Assembly (NCBI GenBank): GCA_943370595.1
Contig: CALRRO020000018.1
Span: forward strand, 1-64,000
From: Piscinibacter sp943370595
GTDB taxonomy: Bacteria > Pseudomonadota > Gammaproteobacteria > Burkholderiales > Burkholderiaceae_C
Reading direction: 5' to 3'
Length of the DNA: 64,000 bases
Both the position numbers and the translations under genes were made by a program. Shown here piece by piece: positions 37,925 to 46,175 of the stretch. Under the pieces are notes generated by a model. That model was not told where the DNA came from and made no database searches. It saw only the letters and a program-made list of their open reading frames with translations. Position 1 is the first letter of the stretch. The number at the start of each line of letters is the position of its first letter.

Positions 37925-38982
37925 ATGCCCCCGACAAGACCGCCGAACCGCGCCTGACCTCGCTGTCCCACGGTGGCGGCTGCGGCTGCAAGATCGCCCC
38001 GGGTGTGCTGTCCGAGATCCTCAAAGGCACGGCGGCGTTCCCGGTACCCCGCGAACTGCTGGTCGGCATCGAGACCTCCGACGACGCCGCGGTCTACCAG
38101 CTCAACGACGAACAGGCGCTGATCGCCACGACAGACTTCTTCATGCCCATCGTCGACGACCCGTTCGACTTCGGCCGCATCGCCGCGACCAACGCGATCA
38201 GCGACGTCTACGCGATGGGCGGAAAACCCATCCTGGCACTGGCGCTGGTGGGCATGCCGATCAATGTGCTGTCGACGCAGACGATCGGCCGCGTGCTCGA
38301 GGGTGGCGCGTCGGTGTGCCGCGCCGCCGGCATCCCGATCGCCGGTGGCCACACGATCGACTCGGTGGAGGCGATCTATGGTCTCGTCGCGCTCGGCCTG
38401 GTTCACCCGAAGCGGGTCAAGCGCAATGCGGATGCTCGGCCCGGTGACGTTCTGGTGCTGGGTAAGCCCCTCGGCGTGGGGGTGATGTCGGCGGCGCTGA
38501 AGAAGGAACAGCTGGGCCAGGCCGGCTATGCGCAGATGATCGCCACCACGACGAAGCTGAACACGCCCGGACCCGAGCTGGCCGCCCTGCCCGGCGTGCA
38601 CGCGCTGACCGATGTCACCGGCTTTGGCCTCGCCGGCCACGGCCTCGAACTGGCGCGCGGTGCCCGCTGCGAGCTGCGCATCGACTGGCCGGCCGTGCCC
38701 TTGCTGGCCGGCGTGCGACAACTCGCCACGCAGGGCTTCGTCACCGGCGCGTCGGGGCGCAACTGGGCCGGCTACGGGCGCGAGGTGGTGCTGCCCGAAG
38801 GCTTTGCCGCTGAAGACCGTGCGCTGCTGACCGACCCGCAGACCAGTGGTGGTTTGCTGGTGTCGTGCACGCCGGATTCCGTCGATGCGGTGCTGGCGGT
38901 TTTCCGCCGCCACGGCTTCGAGAACGCGGCCGTGGTCGGAGAAGTGGCGGCAGCCGAGGTGCCGCGGCTGGTGGTGCGCTGA
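37921..38982 (+). CDS. selD: Selenide, water dikinase
   Basis: Makes selenophosphate from selenide and ATP, 353 residues. The catalytic pair is Cys21 and Lys24 in GGGCGCKIAPG (a Cys, not selenocysteine, form). Other motifs: AISDVYAMGGKPILAL, AGGHTIDSVEAIYGL, VTGFGLAGHGLELARG, LTDPQTSGGLLVSC. Overlap with senB suggests selenophosphate is supplied directly to the glycosyltransferase; it could also serve selenocysteine or selenouridine synthesis. No selA or selB is seen in the window. Confidence 0.96.
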   Translation: MNAPDKTAEPRLTSLSHGGGCGCKIAPGVLSEILKGTAAFPVPRELLVGIETSDDAAVYQLNDEQALIATTDFFMPIVDDPFDFGRIAATNAISDVYAMGGKPILALALVGMPINVLSTQTIGRVLEGGASVCRAAGIPIAGGHTIDSVEAIYGLVALGLVHPKRVKRNADARPGDVLVLGKPLGVGVMSAALKKEQLGQAGYAQMIATTTKLNTPGPELAALPGVHALTDVTGFGLAGHGLELARGARCELRIDWPAVPLLAGVRQLATQGFVTGASGRNWAGYGREVVLPEGFAAEDRALLTDPQTSGGLLVSCTPDSVDAVLAVFRRHGFENAAVVGEVAAAEVPRLVVR

Positions 38983-39311
38983 CCACGCGCACCGAACTGA
39001 GGCCAGGTACGCCGCTGGCGGCCCGGAGCGTTCGTTGCGGTTTCACTCATGCCGAGATCGGAGAGGCAACGGGGTGGGTGGTTCGGGTGTGCGAGCGCAG
39101 GCACCATTCGCGGTTGCCCTGGCAGTGACGTGAAGAAGCGGTGTTGAAGAGGTGATCTGGGCGCGGCTCGGTGGATGCCCGCGAGCGTGGGCCGGAGAGC
39201 GCACACCCGGACCACCCGCCATGCGCCAGCGGTGGCATGAAGCGAAACCGCAACGACCGCTCAGGGCCGCGAACCACGCCACAAGGCCAGAACCTTGCAG
39301 ACGGCGCCGGC
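38983..39311. other. Gene-free gap holding a MITE-like repeat
   Basis: About 330 bp between convergent selD and the RlmN-like gene. Most of it is the inverted repeat annotated at 39018-39270. Short frames on both strands translate to similar peptides (containing GPERSLRF) only because the arms are reverse complements of each other. Confidence 0.7.
39018..39270. repeat. MITE-like imperfect inverted repeat with arms of about 75 bp
   Basis: Left arm 39018-39095 and right arm 39196-39270 are reverse complements with scattered mismatches. Shared blocks (left-arm reading) include TCGTTGCGGTTTC, CATGCC, GGGTGG and CGGGTGTGCG. The central 100 bp is not symmetric. It has the size and build of a non-autonomous element or of a chromosomal palindromic repeat. 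No target-site duplication is obvious, and no other copy is seen in this window. Confidence 0.7.
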
Positions 39312-40346
39312 TCAGGCAAGCGCACGGATCGGGATCGTCGCGCGCTCGTTGGCGAGTTCGCGCGCCCGCAGCTGTCCGCAGCCGGCCTCCACGTCCTGCC
39401 CCGCCGACTGGCGCAGGCGCGCCAGCACGCCGCGGTGGTTGAGCGTGCGCATGATCTCGCCGGCGCGTTCCGCCGAGGGCCGCCGGAAATCCAGCCCGTC
39501 GACGGCGTTGAAGGGAATCATGTTCATGATCGCGTAGCGACCCTTCAGCAGAGCGATCAGCGCCTCGACCTCGTCGTCGCCGTCGTTGACCCCTTCGATC
39601 AGCGTCCACTGGTACTGGATCGGATAGCCGGTGGCGCGGGCATAACGTTCGCCCGCCTCGACCAGGTCGGCCGGATCGAAACGTGGCGCGCGCGGCAGCA
39701 GCTGTTCTCGCAGCGCCGCCTTCGTCGTGTGCAGCGACAGCGCGAGCGCCGGCTTGACGCGGCCCTGCGGCAGGCGCTCGAACACCCGCTCGTCGCCGAC
39801 GGTGGAGAACACCAGCTGCTTGTGCCCGATGCCGCCGGCCGTGCCCAGCAGGTCGATCGCTTCCAGCACGTTGTCGAGGTTGTGCGCCGGCTCGCCCATG
39901 CCCATGAAGACGACCTTGCGCACTGCCCGCTGGCGCCGCGCCAGCGCCACCTGCGCGACGATCTCGGCGCTGCCGAGCTGGCGCAGCAGGCCGTCGCGGC
40001 CGGTCATGCAGAACACGCAGCCCACCGCGCAGCCAGCCTGGGTCGACACGCACAGTCCGTCACGCGGCAGCAGCACGCTCTCGACGGTCTGACCATCGGC
40101 CAGCGAGACCAGCAGGCGCTGCGAGCCGTCTTCGCCACCATGCACCGAGCGCACGCTGGCGAGCGATTCGAGCTCGGCCTCGATCGACGGCAGTGCCTCG
40201 CGCAGCGGCAGCGGCAGCCAGTCCTCGATGCGGCGCCGACCGCTGGTCTGCGGCCGCGCCTGCGCCCACAGGCGCAGCACGCGCTCCTCGTGGGTAGGCT
40301 TGGCGTCCAGCGCGCGCAGGCGCTGGCGGATCTCGGCGATGCGCAT
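39312..40346 (-). CDS. RlmN-like radical SAM rRNA/tRNA methyltransferase
   Basis: Radical SAM enzyme of 344 residues of the RlmN/Cfr family, which methylates C2 of an adenosine in 23S rRNA (and tRNA). Cluster cysteines are Cys106, Cys110 and Cys113 in GCAVGCVFC. The methyl-carrying C-terminal Cys is Cys323 in VEAGCGQLRAR. VVFMGMGEPAHNLDNVLEAI and SLHTTKAALREQLLPR are family motifs. It is shorter than housekeeping RlmN and may be a second paralogue common in Burkholderiales, so I leave the symbol blank. Confidence 0.85.
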   Translation of the reverse strand: MRIAEIRQRLRALDAKPTHEERVLRLWAQARPQTSGRRRIEDWLPLPLREALPSIEAELESLASVRSVHGGEDGSQRLLVSLADGQTVESVLLPRDGLCVSTQAGCAVGCVFCMTGRDGLLRQLGSAEIVAQVALARRQRAVRKVVFMGMGEPAHNLDNVLEAIDLLGTAGGIGHKQLVFSTVGDERVFERLPQGRVKPALALSLHTTKAALREQLLPRAPRFDPADLVEAGERYARATGYPIQYQWTLIEGVNDGDDEVEALIALLKGRYAIMNMIPFNAVDGLDFRRPSAERAGEIMRTLNHRGVLARLRQSAGQDVEAGCGQLRARELANERATIPIRALA

Positions 40347-40383
40347 GGCGGCGAATGCTATCGCCTGCGCCGGCGCCTCGGAC

Positions 40384-41070
40384 TCACTTCACGTACATCA
40401 CTCGCATGCCGAGCTGGCGGCCTTCGGGCCGGTCGAGCACGGTGATGGTCGCCTGGCGCGGGCGGAAACCGTCGGGCAGCGGCTGCGTGCCGCGGGCGAA
40501 CTCGTGGCTGCCGATGGCCAGCGCCTGCGGCTTGCCGACGACGCGGGTCTCGGCGCCGCTGGCGCCGTCGCCGACCACGGTCAGCTGCAGCACGGCGCTC
40601 ATCGGCTTGCCGCCGCCGGCGCGCGTCAGGGCAACTTCATACGACAGCGCGTTGCCCTTGCGCAGCAACCGGCCGGCGCGCACCTCGACGGCGCCACCGC
40701 GCGGATCGGGCGGCAGCGCGTCGGCGGCGAACTCCAGGTCGAGCTGCACCTTCTCGCTGCTGGCGCGCGCCGCGGCCAGCTCGTCGTTCAGGCGCTTGGT
40801 GTCATTCAGCGCAGCGTCGAGCTTCTTCGTCGCGGCGGCCAGGTCGGCGGCCAGTTTCTGGCGCTCGGCGTCGGCCTGCTCGTAGGCGGTGCGCAACTCG
40901 GTCGACGCACTCGCGCTCAACCGCGGCGGCAGGTGCTTCTCCTGCACGTAGACCACGCCGGCCGCCCCCGCCGCCGCGCCCAGGATCAGCAGCACCAGCC
41001 AGGGCGGAAGCGCGAAGCGCGATTTCGGTCGTCCGTACGAGAGCACGACGGGTTTGTTCTGTCCCCACAT
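40384..41070 (-). CDS. Membrane-anchored coiled-coil protein of unknown function
   Basis: 228 residues: short basic N-terminus, one TM segment (LPPWLVLLILGAAAGAAGVVYV), a coiled coil of about 60 residues (LRTAYEQADAERQKLAADLAAATKKLDAALND), then a beta-rich C-terminal domain (NALSYEVALTRAGGGKPMSAVLQLTVVG, QATITVLDRPEGRQLGM). The layout copies that of the protein at 13836-14549, suggesting distant paralogy. 37 bp separate its stop from the start of the RlmN-like gene. Function unknown. Confidence 0.7.
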   Translation of the reverse strand: MWGQNKPVVLSYGRPKSRFALPPWLVLLILGAAAGAAGVVYVQEKHLPPRLSASASTELRTAYEQADAERQKLAADLAAATKKLDAALNDTKRLNDELAAARASSEKVQLDLEFAADALPPDPRGGAVEVRAGRLLRKGNALSYEVALTRAGGGKPMSAVLQLTVVGDGASGAETRVVGKPQALAIGSHEFARGTQPLPDGFRPRQATITVLDRPEGRQLGMRVMYVK

Positions 41071-41170
41071 CGGTGTGTTCTTCGCTTCGTGTCAGCAACA
41101 ACCGCGCAGGGTAACCCGCTTCGGCCCGGCCCATGAAACACGATGTGGCCGGCTCGGATACCCTTGACGG

Positions 41171-42520
41171 ATGACCTCGACGCCGGCCGACGCCCCGCCC
41201 GCCCCCGTGCGCTTCGGCGAGGCCTTGCGCTTCTGGCTGAAGCTCGGCTTCATCAGCTTCGGCGGGCCGGCCGGTCAGATCGCGATCATGCACGCCGAGC
41301 TGGTCGAGCGGCGCCGCTGGATCAGCGAGCGGCGGTTCCTGCATGCGCTGAACTACTGCATGCTGCTGCCCGGCCCCGAGGCCCAGCAACTGGCCACCTA
41401 CATCGGCTGGCTGATGCACCGCAGCGTCGGCGGTATCGTCGCCGGCGCGCTGTTCGTGCTGCCGTCGCTGTTCATCCTGATCGCGCTGAGCTGGGTCTAC
41501 CTGCGCTTCGGCCAGGTGCCGGTGGTGGCGGGCCTGTTCGCCGGCCTCAAGCCGGCCGTGACGGCGTTGGTGCTGCACGCGGCCTGGCGCATCGGCAGCC
41601 GCGCGCTGAAGAACCGCTGGATGTGGGGCATTGCCGCGCTGGCCTTCGTGGCCATCTTCGCCTTCGACGTGCCCTTCCCGGCCATCGTGCTCGCCGCGGC
41701 GGCGATCGGCTGGCTCGGTTCGCGGCACGCGCCCGAGGTCTTTGCGCTGGGCGGCGGCCACGCCGAGGCGAAGGCGAGCTACGGCCCGGCGCTGATCGAC
41801 GATCACACGCCGACGCCATCGCACGCACGCTTTGCCACCCACCGCCTGGTGCGCGTTCTGGTCATCGGCCTCGGGCTGTGGGCGCTGGTGATGGGCACAC
41901 TGGTCGCCACGCAGGGCTGGCAGGCCACGCTGGCGCAGATGGGCTGGTTCTTCACCAAGGCCGCGCTGCTGACCTTCGGCGGTGCCTACGCGGTGTTGCC
42001 CTATGTCTTCCAGGGCGCGGTGGAGACGCACCAGTGGCTCAGCGCGGCGCAGATGATCGACGGCCTGGCGCTGGGCGAGACCACGCCGGGCCCGCTGATC
42101 ATGGTGGTGGCCTTCGTCGGTTTCGTCGGCGGCTGGGGCCAGCAGGTGCTGGGGCCGGACGCGCTGTTCTCCGGCGCCGCGCTGGCTGCGACGGTGGTGA
42201 CCTTCTTCACCTTCCTGCCCTCGTTCGTCTTCATCCTCGCCGGCGGGCCGCTGGTGGAAGCCACCCACGGCAAGCTGGGCTTCACCGCGCCGCTGTCGGC
42301 CATCACTGCGGCGGTGGTCGGCGTGATCCTCAACCTGGCGCTGTTCTTCGCCTACCACGTGTTGTGGCCGCAGGGCTTTGCCGGGCGCTTCGACATCTTC
42401 TCGGCGCTGCTGATGGTCGGCGCCACGGTCGCACTGTTCCGCTTCAAGCTCGGCGTCATGCCGCTGCTGGGAGCCTGTGCGCTGATCGGCCTGGGCGCGA
42501 CACTCGCCGGGGTGCGCTGA
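41171..42520 (+). CDS. chrA: Chromate transporter ChrA family
   Basis: Inner-membrane CHR-superfamily protein of 449 residues with the two homologous halves of long-chain ChrA. The first half has FWLKLGFISFGGPAGQIAIMHAELVERRRWIS and LLPGPEAQQLATYIGW; the second half has FFTKAALLTFGGAYAVLPYVFQGAV and LALGETTPGPLIMVVAFVGFVGGWG. It would export chromate (or a related oxyanion) by proton exchange. No chrB regulator is adjacent, so true chromate resistance is not assured. Confidence 0.93.
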   Translation: MTSTPADAPPAPVRFGEALRFWLKLGFISFGGPAGQIAIMHAELVERRRWISERRFLHALNYCMLLPGPEAQQLATYIGWLMHRSVGGIVAGALFVLPSLFILIALSWVYLRFGQVPVVAGLFAGLKPAVTALVLHAAWRIGSRALKNRWMWGIAALAFVAIFAFDVPFPAIVLAAAAIGWLGSRHAPEVFALGGGHAEAKASYGPALIDDHTPTPSHARFATHRLVRVLVIGLGLWALVMGTLVATQGWQATLAQMGWFFTKAALLTFGGAYAVLPYVFQGAVETHQWLSAAQMIDGLALGETTPGPLIMVVAFVGFVGGWGQQVLGPDALFSGAALAATVVTFFTFLPSFVFILAGGPLVEATHGKLGFTAPLSAITAAVVGVILNLALFFAYHVLWPQGFAGRFDIFSALLMVGATVALFRFKLGVMPLLGACALIGLGATLAGVR

Positions 42521-42532
42521 CGAACGAGGTGG

Positions 42533-43264
42533 CTACTTCTCGCCGCGCGGGCTGAAGGTGCGCGGGAAGACCACCGGCGCGCTGCGGTCGCGCAGCCGGA
42601 AACCCAGCGCGGCGCGGCCCGTCCCCGAGGTCACCGTGCCCTCGGCCTCGAGCAGGTCGGCGGCCAGCATGCGGGTGCGGAAGCCGCTCTTGTCCACCGG
42701 CCGGCCGAGCACGATCTCGTAGATGCGCTGCAGCTGCGGCAGCGTGAACGGCTCGGCCAGCAGGAAGGCCGGCAGCGAGGTGTACTCGACCTTGCTGCGC
42801 AGCCGCTCCAGCGCCGCCTGCACGATCTCGCCATGGTCGAAGGCGAGCACCGGCAGGCGGCCGTCGGCGTCGAACCAGCGCACGTCGACCGCGTTGCCGC
42901 CACGCTCGAGCACCACGCCCTCGGCCGGCATCAGCGCCAGGTACACGTGCGTGGCCGACCAGCCGCGCGGGTCGCGCGCCGCGCCGCCCCAGCTGCCGAG
43001 CTGCTCCAGGTAGGGGCTCTGGACGCCGGTCTTGTCGTGAAGCGTGCGCCGCGCGCAGGCCGCCAGGTCGGCGTCGCGTGCCACGTCGACGAAACCGCCT
43101 GGCAGCGCCCAGCGGCCGGGGAAGGGCTCGCCACGGCTGTCCGGGCGCTGCACCAGCAGCAGCTTCAGCGCGTCGTCGAGCACCGTGAAGATGGCCAGGT
43201 CGACCGTGGTGAACGGACGCGGGGCCCCCGCATCCGGGGTGGCGTGTGGTGTCTTTGCGCTCAT
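42533..43264 (-). CDS. nrtR: NrtR, Nudix-related transcriptional regulator of NAD metabolism
   Basis: 243 residues: an N-terminal Nudix-like domain (LLLVQRPDSRGEPFPGRWALPGGFVDVARDADLAACARR) in which the catalytic Nudix box REXXEE is degraded to a DADLAACARRTL form, then a C-terminal winged HTH (LPQLQRIYEIVLGRPVDKSGFRTRMLAADLLEAEG). NrtR represses NAD genes and is released by ADP-ribose. It diverges from the salvage operon, and two palindromes lie between. The start at 43264 is the family-like MSAK; the longer frame crosses the operators. Confidence 0.9.
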   Translation of the reverse strand: MSAKTPHATPDAGAPRPFTTVDLAIFTVLDDALKLLLVQRPDSRGEPFPGRWALPGGFVDVARDADLAACARRTLHDKTGVQSPYLEQLGSWGGAARDPRGWSATHVYLALMPAEGVVLERGGNAVDVRWFDADGRLPVLAFDHGEIVQAALERLRSKVEYTSLPAFLLAEPFTLPQLQRIYEIVLGRPVDKSGFRTRMLAADLLEAEGTVTSGTGRAALGFRLRDRSAPVVFPRTFSPRGEK

Positions 43265-43286
43265 GGGCTTGCAGTCTGCCCGGTTT

Positions 43287-43303
43287 GGTTGTACTGTGCA
43301 ACC
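43287..43303. promoter_or_regulatory. NrtR operator 1
   Basis: 17-bp palindrome GGTTGTACTGTGCAACC, symmetric except at the centre. It has the TTGTAC-N-GTRCAA form and lies 23 bp upstream of the nrtR start, so binding would also repress nrtR itself. Confidence 0.75.
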
Positions 43304-43308
43304 CACAA

Positions 43309-43327
43309 GAGTTGTTCTGTACAACTC
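43309..43327. promoter_or_regulatory. NrtR operator 2
   Basis: 19-bp palindrome GAGTTGTTCTGTACAACTC, 18 bp before the SPFH gene start. Its centre is 23 bp from that of operator 1, close to two helical turns, which would let two dimers sit on the same face. It resembles operator 1 in the TTGT-N5-ACAA core. Confidence 0.75.
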
Positions 43328-43345
43328 ACGAGAAAGGAACACCCC

Positions 43346-44383
43346 ATGTTCGGCATCCGTTTCGTCAAGAGCCAGCCCACGGTGCACCTGCTGCAGTTCA
43401 AGGGCGGCAAGGTCATCCGCGAGGGCGCCGGCCAGTCCTTCTTCTACTACGCGCCGGCCAGCACGCTGGTGGCCGTGCCGGTGGCCAGCCAGGACCGCGC
43501 CTTCATGCTCGAGCTGACCACCGCCGATTTCCAGAGCGTAACCGTGCAGGGCCAGGTGACCTACCGCATCGCCGAACCGCGGCGCACCGCGGCGCTGATG
43601 GACTTCTCGCTGGCGCCGAAAGGCGACGGCTACATCAGCGACGACCCGATGCGCCTGGGCGACCGGGTGGCGATGCAGGTCGAGGTGATCGTGCAGCGCT
43701 CGGTGCAGGCGCTCGAACTGAAGCAGGCGCTGCGCGCCTCGGCGACGATCACCCGCGCCGCGCAGCAGGAGCTGGCGGCACAGGCCGAGATCCAGTCGCT
43801 CGGCCTCGAGATCCTCGGCGTGGCCATCGTCGCGGTGAAGCCCACGCCCGACATCGCCCGCGCGCTGGAGGCGCATGCCCGCGAGGCCAACTTGAAGGCG
43901 GCCGACGAGGCGGTCTACACGCGCCGCATGTCGGCGGTGGAGAACGAGCGTGCGATCCGCCAGAACGAGCTCGACACCGAGATCGCCGTCGAGCAGAAGA
44001 AGCGGCAGATCCGCGAGACGCAGATGGACGCCAAGGCCGCGGTGCTCAAGCGCGAGAACGCCCTGCGCGACGAGCAGATGGCCGCCGACATCACGCTGGA
44101 GGCACAGCGCCGCGACCTGGTCGACGGCCAGGCCCGCAACGCCCGCGCGCTGGCCGATGCCGAAGCGCACCGCGTCGCCGCCGTGGTGCAGGCGCTGGAG
44201 AAGGCCGACCCGCGGCTCGTGCAGGCGCTCGCTGCGTCGTCGATGCAGCCGGGCCAGCTGATCGCGCAGGCCTTCGGCGGCATCGCCGAGCGTGCACAGC
44301 ACATCGGCCAGCTGAACGTCTCGCCGGAACTGCTGCAGTCGCTGATGGCGGCGCCCGCGGCGAACAGAGGAGCGGCATCATGA
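43346..44383 (+). CDS. SPFH/band-7 domain protein
   Basis: 345-residue protein. Residues 1-170 carry the SPFH/PHB domain (VIREGAGQSFFYYAPASTLVAVPVASQDRAFM, FQSVTVQGQVTYRIAEPRR, RASATITRAAQQELAAQAEIQSLGLEILGVAIVAVKPTP), followed by an Ala/Glu/Arg-rich coiled coil (to about 275) and a C-terminal GQLIAQAFGGIAERAQHIGQL. There is no obvious TM segment. These proteins form membrane microdomain or cage-like scaffolds. It is the first gene of the NrtR-controlled NAD operon and overlaps the next gene by ATGA. Its link to NAD salvage is unexplained. Confidence 0.88.
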   Translation: MFGIRFVKSQPTVHLLQFKGGKVIREGAGQSFFYYAPASTLVAVPVASQDRAFMLELTTADFQSVTVQGQVTYRIAEPRRTAALMDFSLAPKGDGYISDDPMRLGDRVAMQVEVIVQRSVQALELKQALRASATITRAAQQELAAQAEIQSLGLEILGVAIVAVKPTPDIARALEAHAREANLKAADEAVYTRRMSAVENERAIRQNELDTEIAVEQKKRQIRETQMDAKAAVLKRENALRDEQMAADITLEAQRRDLVDGQARNARALADAEAHRVAAVVQALEKADPRLVQALAASSMQPGQLIAQAFGGIAERAQHIGQLNVSPELLQSLMAAPAANRGAAS

Positions 44384-45324
44384 CCAGCAAGATGGCCAGC
44401 GCGGGCGAGCGCAAGGTCGTGCTGGTGACGCGGCGCACCCGGCTGGAGGAGCTGGTGACCCGGCACCACACGCTCGCGCAGGCGAAGTTCTACCTCGAGC
44501 ACCTGGGGGCAGACTTCGCCGACTACGTGCGCGAGAACGCCGCCTACGCGAAGAGCCTGGACACCGTGGTCACCACGCTGCAGGGCTGGGGCCGTTGGCA
44601 GATGGTCGACCGCAGCTTCCTGACCAACTTCGTATTCGGCGCCGACGACATCGTCGTGGCACTCGGGCAGGACGGCCTGGTCGCCAACACGATGAAGTAC
44701 CTCGACGGCCAGCCGCTGATCGGCCTGAACCCCGAGCCCCAGCGCTGGGACGGTGTGCTGCTGCCCTTCGCGCCCGCCGACCTGGCGGCGCTGCTGCCCG
44801 AAGTGGCCGCCGATCGGCGCGGCGCGAAGGCGGTGACGATGGCCCAGGCCACGCTGTCCGACGGCCAGGTGCTGCGTGCCGTCAACGACCTGTTCATTGG
44901 CCCGCGCAGCCACACCTCGGCGCTGTACGAACTGCAGCTCGGGGAGCGCCGCGAGCTGCAGTCGTCCAGCGGCCTGATCGTCTCGACCGGGCTGGGCTCC
45001 ACCGCCTGGCTGAAGAGCGTGGTCACCGGCTCGTTCGGCATCACCCGATCGCTGGGCCGCGGCACCCTGCCCGACTACCAGCCCGAGCCTTGGGACACGC
45101 CGCGGCTGACCTTCGCCGTGCGCGAGCCCTTCCCGTCACGCTCGTCCACCGCCGAGATCGTGTTCGGCCATGCCACGCGGGAGGAACCGCTCGTGCTCCG
45201 GTCCAGAATGCCGGACCACGGCGTGATCTTCTCCGACGGCATGGAGTCGGACTACCTGCGCTTCAGCGCCGGCCTGCAGGCGATCATCTCGGTCGCTGAC
45301 CGTCATGGCCGGCTCGTCGTGTGA
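44380..45324 (+). CDS. NAD kinase-like protein with altered GGDGT motif
   Basis: 314 residues with the NAD kinase/diacylglycerol kinase layout: VVALGQDGLVANTMKYLDGQPLIGLNPEP, VNDLFIGPRSHTSALYEL, and SSGLIVSTGLGSTAWLKS. In NAD kinases the first motif is GGDGT; here it reads GQDGL (96-100), keeping the catalytic-type Asp98 but changing two neighbours. The N-terminal 75 residues (VLVTRRTRLEELVTRHHTLAQAKFYLEHLG) are extra. It may be a divergent NAD kinase or another nucleotide kinase. Coupled to the SPFH gene and 18 bp before the nicotinamidase gene. Confidence 0.78.
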   Translation: MTSKMASAGERKVVLVTRRTRLEELVTRHHTLAQAKFYLEHLGADFADYVRENAAYAKSLDTVVTTLQGWGRWQMVDRSFLTNFVFGADDIVVALGQDGLVANTMKYLDGQPLIGLNPEPQRWDGVLLPFAPADLAALLPEVAADRRGAKAVTMAQATLSDGQVLRAVNDLFIGPRSHTSALYELQLGERRELQSSSGLIVSTGLGSTAWLKSVVTGSFGITRSLGRGTLPDYQPEPWDTPRLTFAVREPFPSRSSTAEIVFGHATREEPLVLRSRMPDHGVIFSDGMESDYLRFSAGLQAIISVADRHGRLVV

Positions 45325-45342
45325 CCTTCGAAGAGAACGCTC

Positions 45343-46167
45343 ATGAGCACCACCCACCTGCTGCTGATCGACCCGCAGAACGACTTCTGCGACCACCCGG
45401 CCCCGCTCACGCCTGCGCTGCCGGTGCCGGGCGCGGATGCGGACATGCGGCGGCTCGCCGCCTTCCTGTCCACGGCCGGCGACACGATCGATGCCCTCAC
45501 CGTCACGCTGGACTCGCACCACCGCCTGGACGTCGCCCACCCGACCTTCTGGCAGCGCGGCGACGGCGGCGCGGTCAGCCCGTTCACGACCATCGCCGCG
45601 GCGCAGCTGCGCGCCGGCGAGTTCGTGCCGCGCGATGCGTCGGCGCGCGGGCGTGTGCAGGCCTACCTCGACGCGCTGGAGGCCGGCGGCCGCTACACGC
45701 TGATGGTCTGGCCGGTGCACTGCGAGATCGGCACCTGGGGCCACAACCTGCATGCCGCCGTGCAGGCCGCCTGCGCCGCCTGGGAAGAACGGCGCTCGCG
45801 CAGCGTCGACTACGTCTTCAAGGGCAGCAACCCCTGGACCGAGCACTACAGCGCGGTGCAGGCCGAGGTGCCGATGGCCGACGACGAAGGCACGCAACTC
45901 AACCGCGCGCTGCTGACGCGGCTCGCTGCGGCCGACCGCATCATCGTCGCCGGCGAGGCCGGCAGCCACTGCGTGAAGGCCACGGTCGAGCACCTGGTCG
46001 AACACGGTCTCGGCGGCCGTGCCGACCAGCTGGTGCTGCTGACCGACGCGATGAGCCCGGTCAGCGGCTTCGAGGCCCAGCAGGCCGCCTTCGTCGCCGC
46101 GATGCAGCGGCTCGGCGCGCGCCTGGCGACGACGTCCGAACTGCTCGCCGAACGCACGACCGCCTGA
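45343..46167 (+). CDS. Isochorismatase-fold nicotinamidase
   Basis: Cysteine hydrolase of 274 residues expected to convert nicotinamide to nicotinate, the first step of NAD salvage. Catalytic triad candidates: Asp10 in LLIDPQNDFC, Lys160 in VDYVFKGSNPW, and Cys210 in GEAGSHCVKATVEHL. Metal-binding DSHH is at 57-60. It is longer than E. coli PncA (213 residues) and of a distinct subfamily. Its place directly before pncB and under NrtR supports the role. Confidence 0.88.
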   Translation: MSTTHLLLIDPQNDFCDHPAPLTPALPVPGADADMRRLAAFLSTAGDTIDALTVTLDSHHRLDVAHPTFWQRGDGGAVSPFTTIAAAQLRAGEFVPRDASARGRVQAYLDALEAGGRYTLMVWPVHCEIGTWGHNLHAAVQAACAAWEERRSRSVDYVFKGSNPWTEHYSAVQAEVPMADDEGTQLNRALLTRLAAADRIIVAGEAGSHCVKATVEHLVEHGLGGRADQLVLLTDAMSPVSGFEAQQAAFVAAMQRLGARLATTSELLAERTTA

Positions 46168-46175
46168 GCACCACC

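Noticed and set aside
39018..39270. Integron attC site or small RNA gene
   Set aside because: No attC core-site pair (GTTRRRY/RYYYAAC) is visible at the arm ends, and no integrase lies nearby. A promoter for an RNA is not evident.
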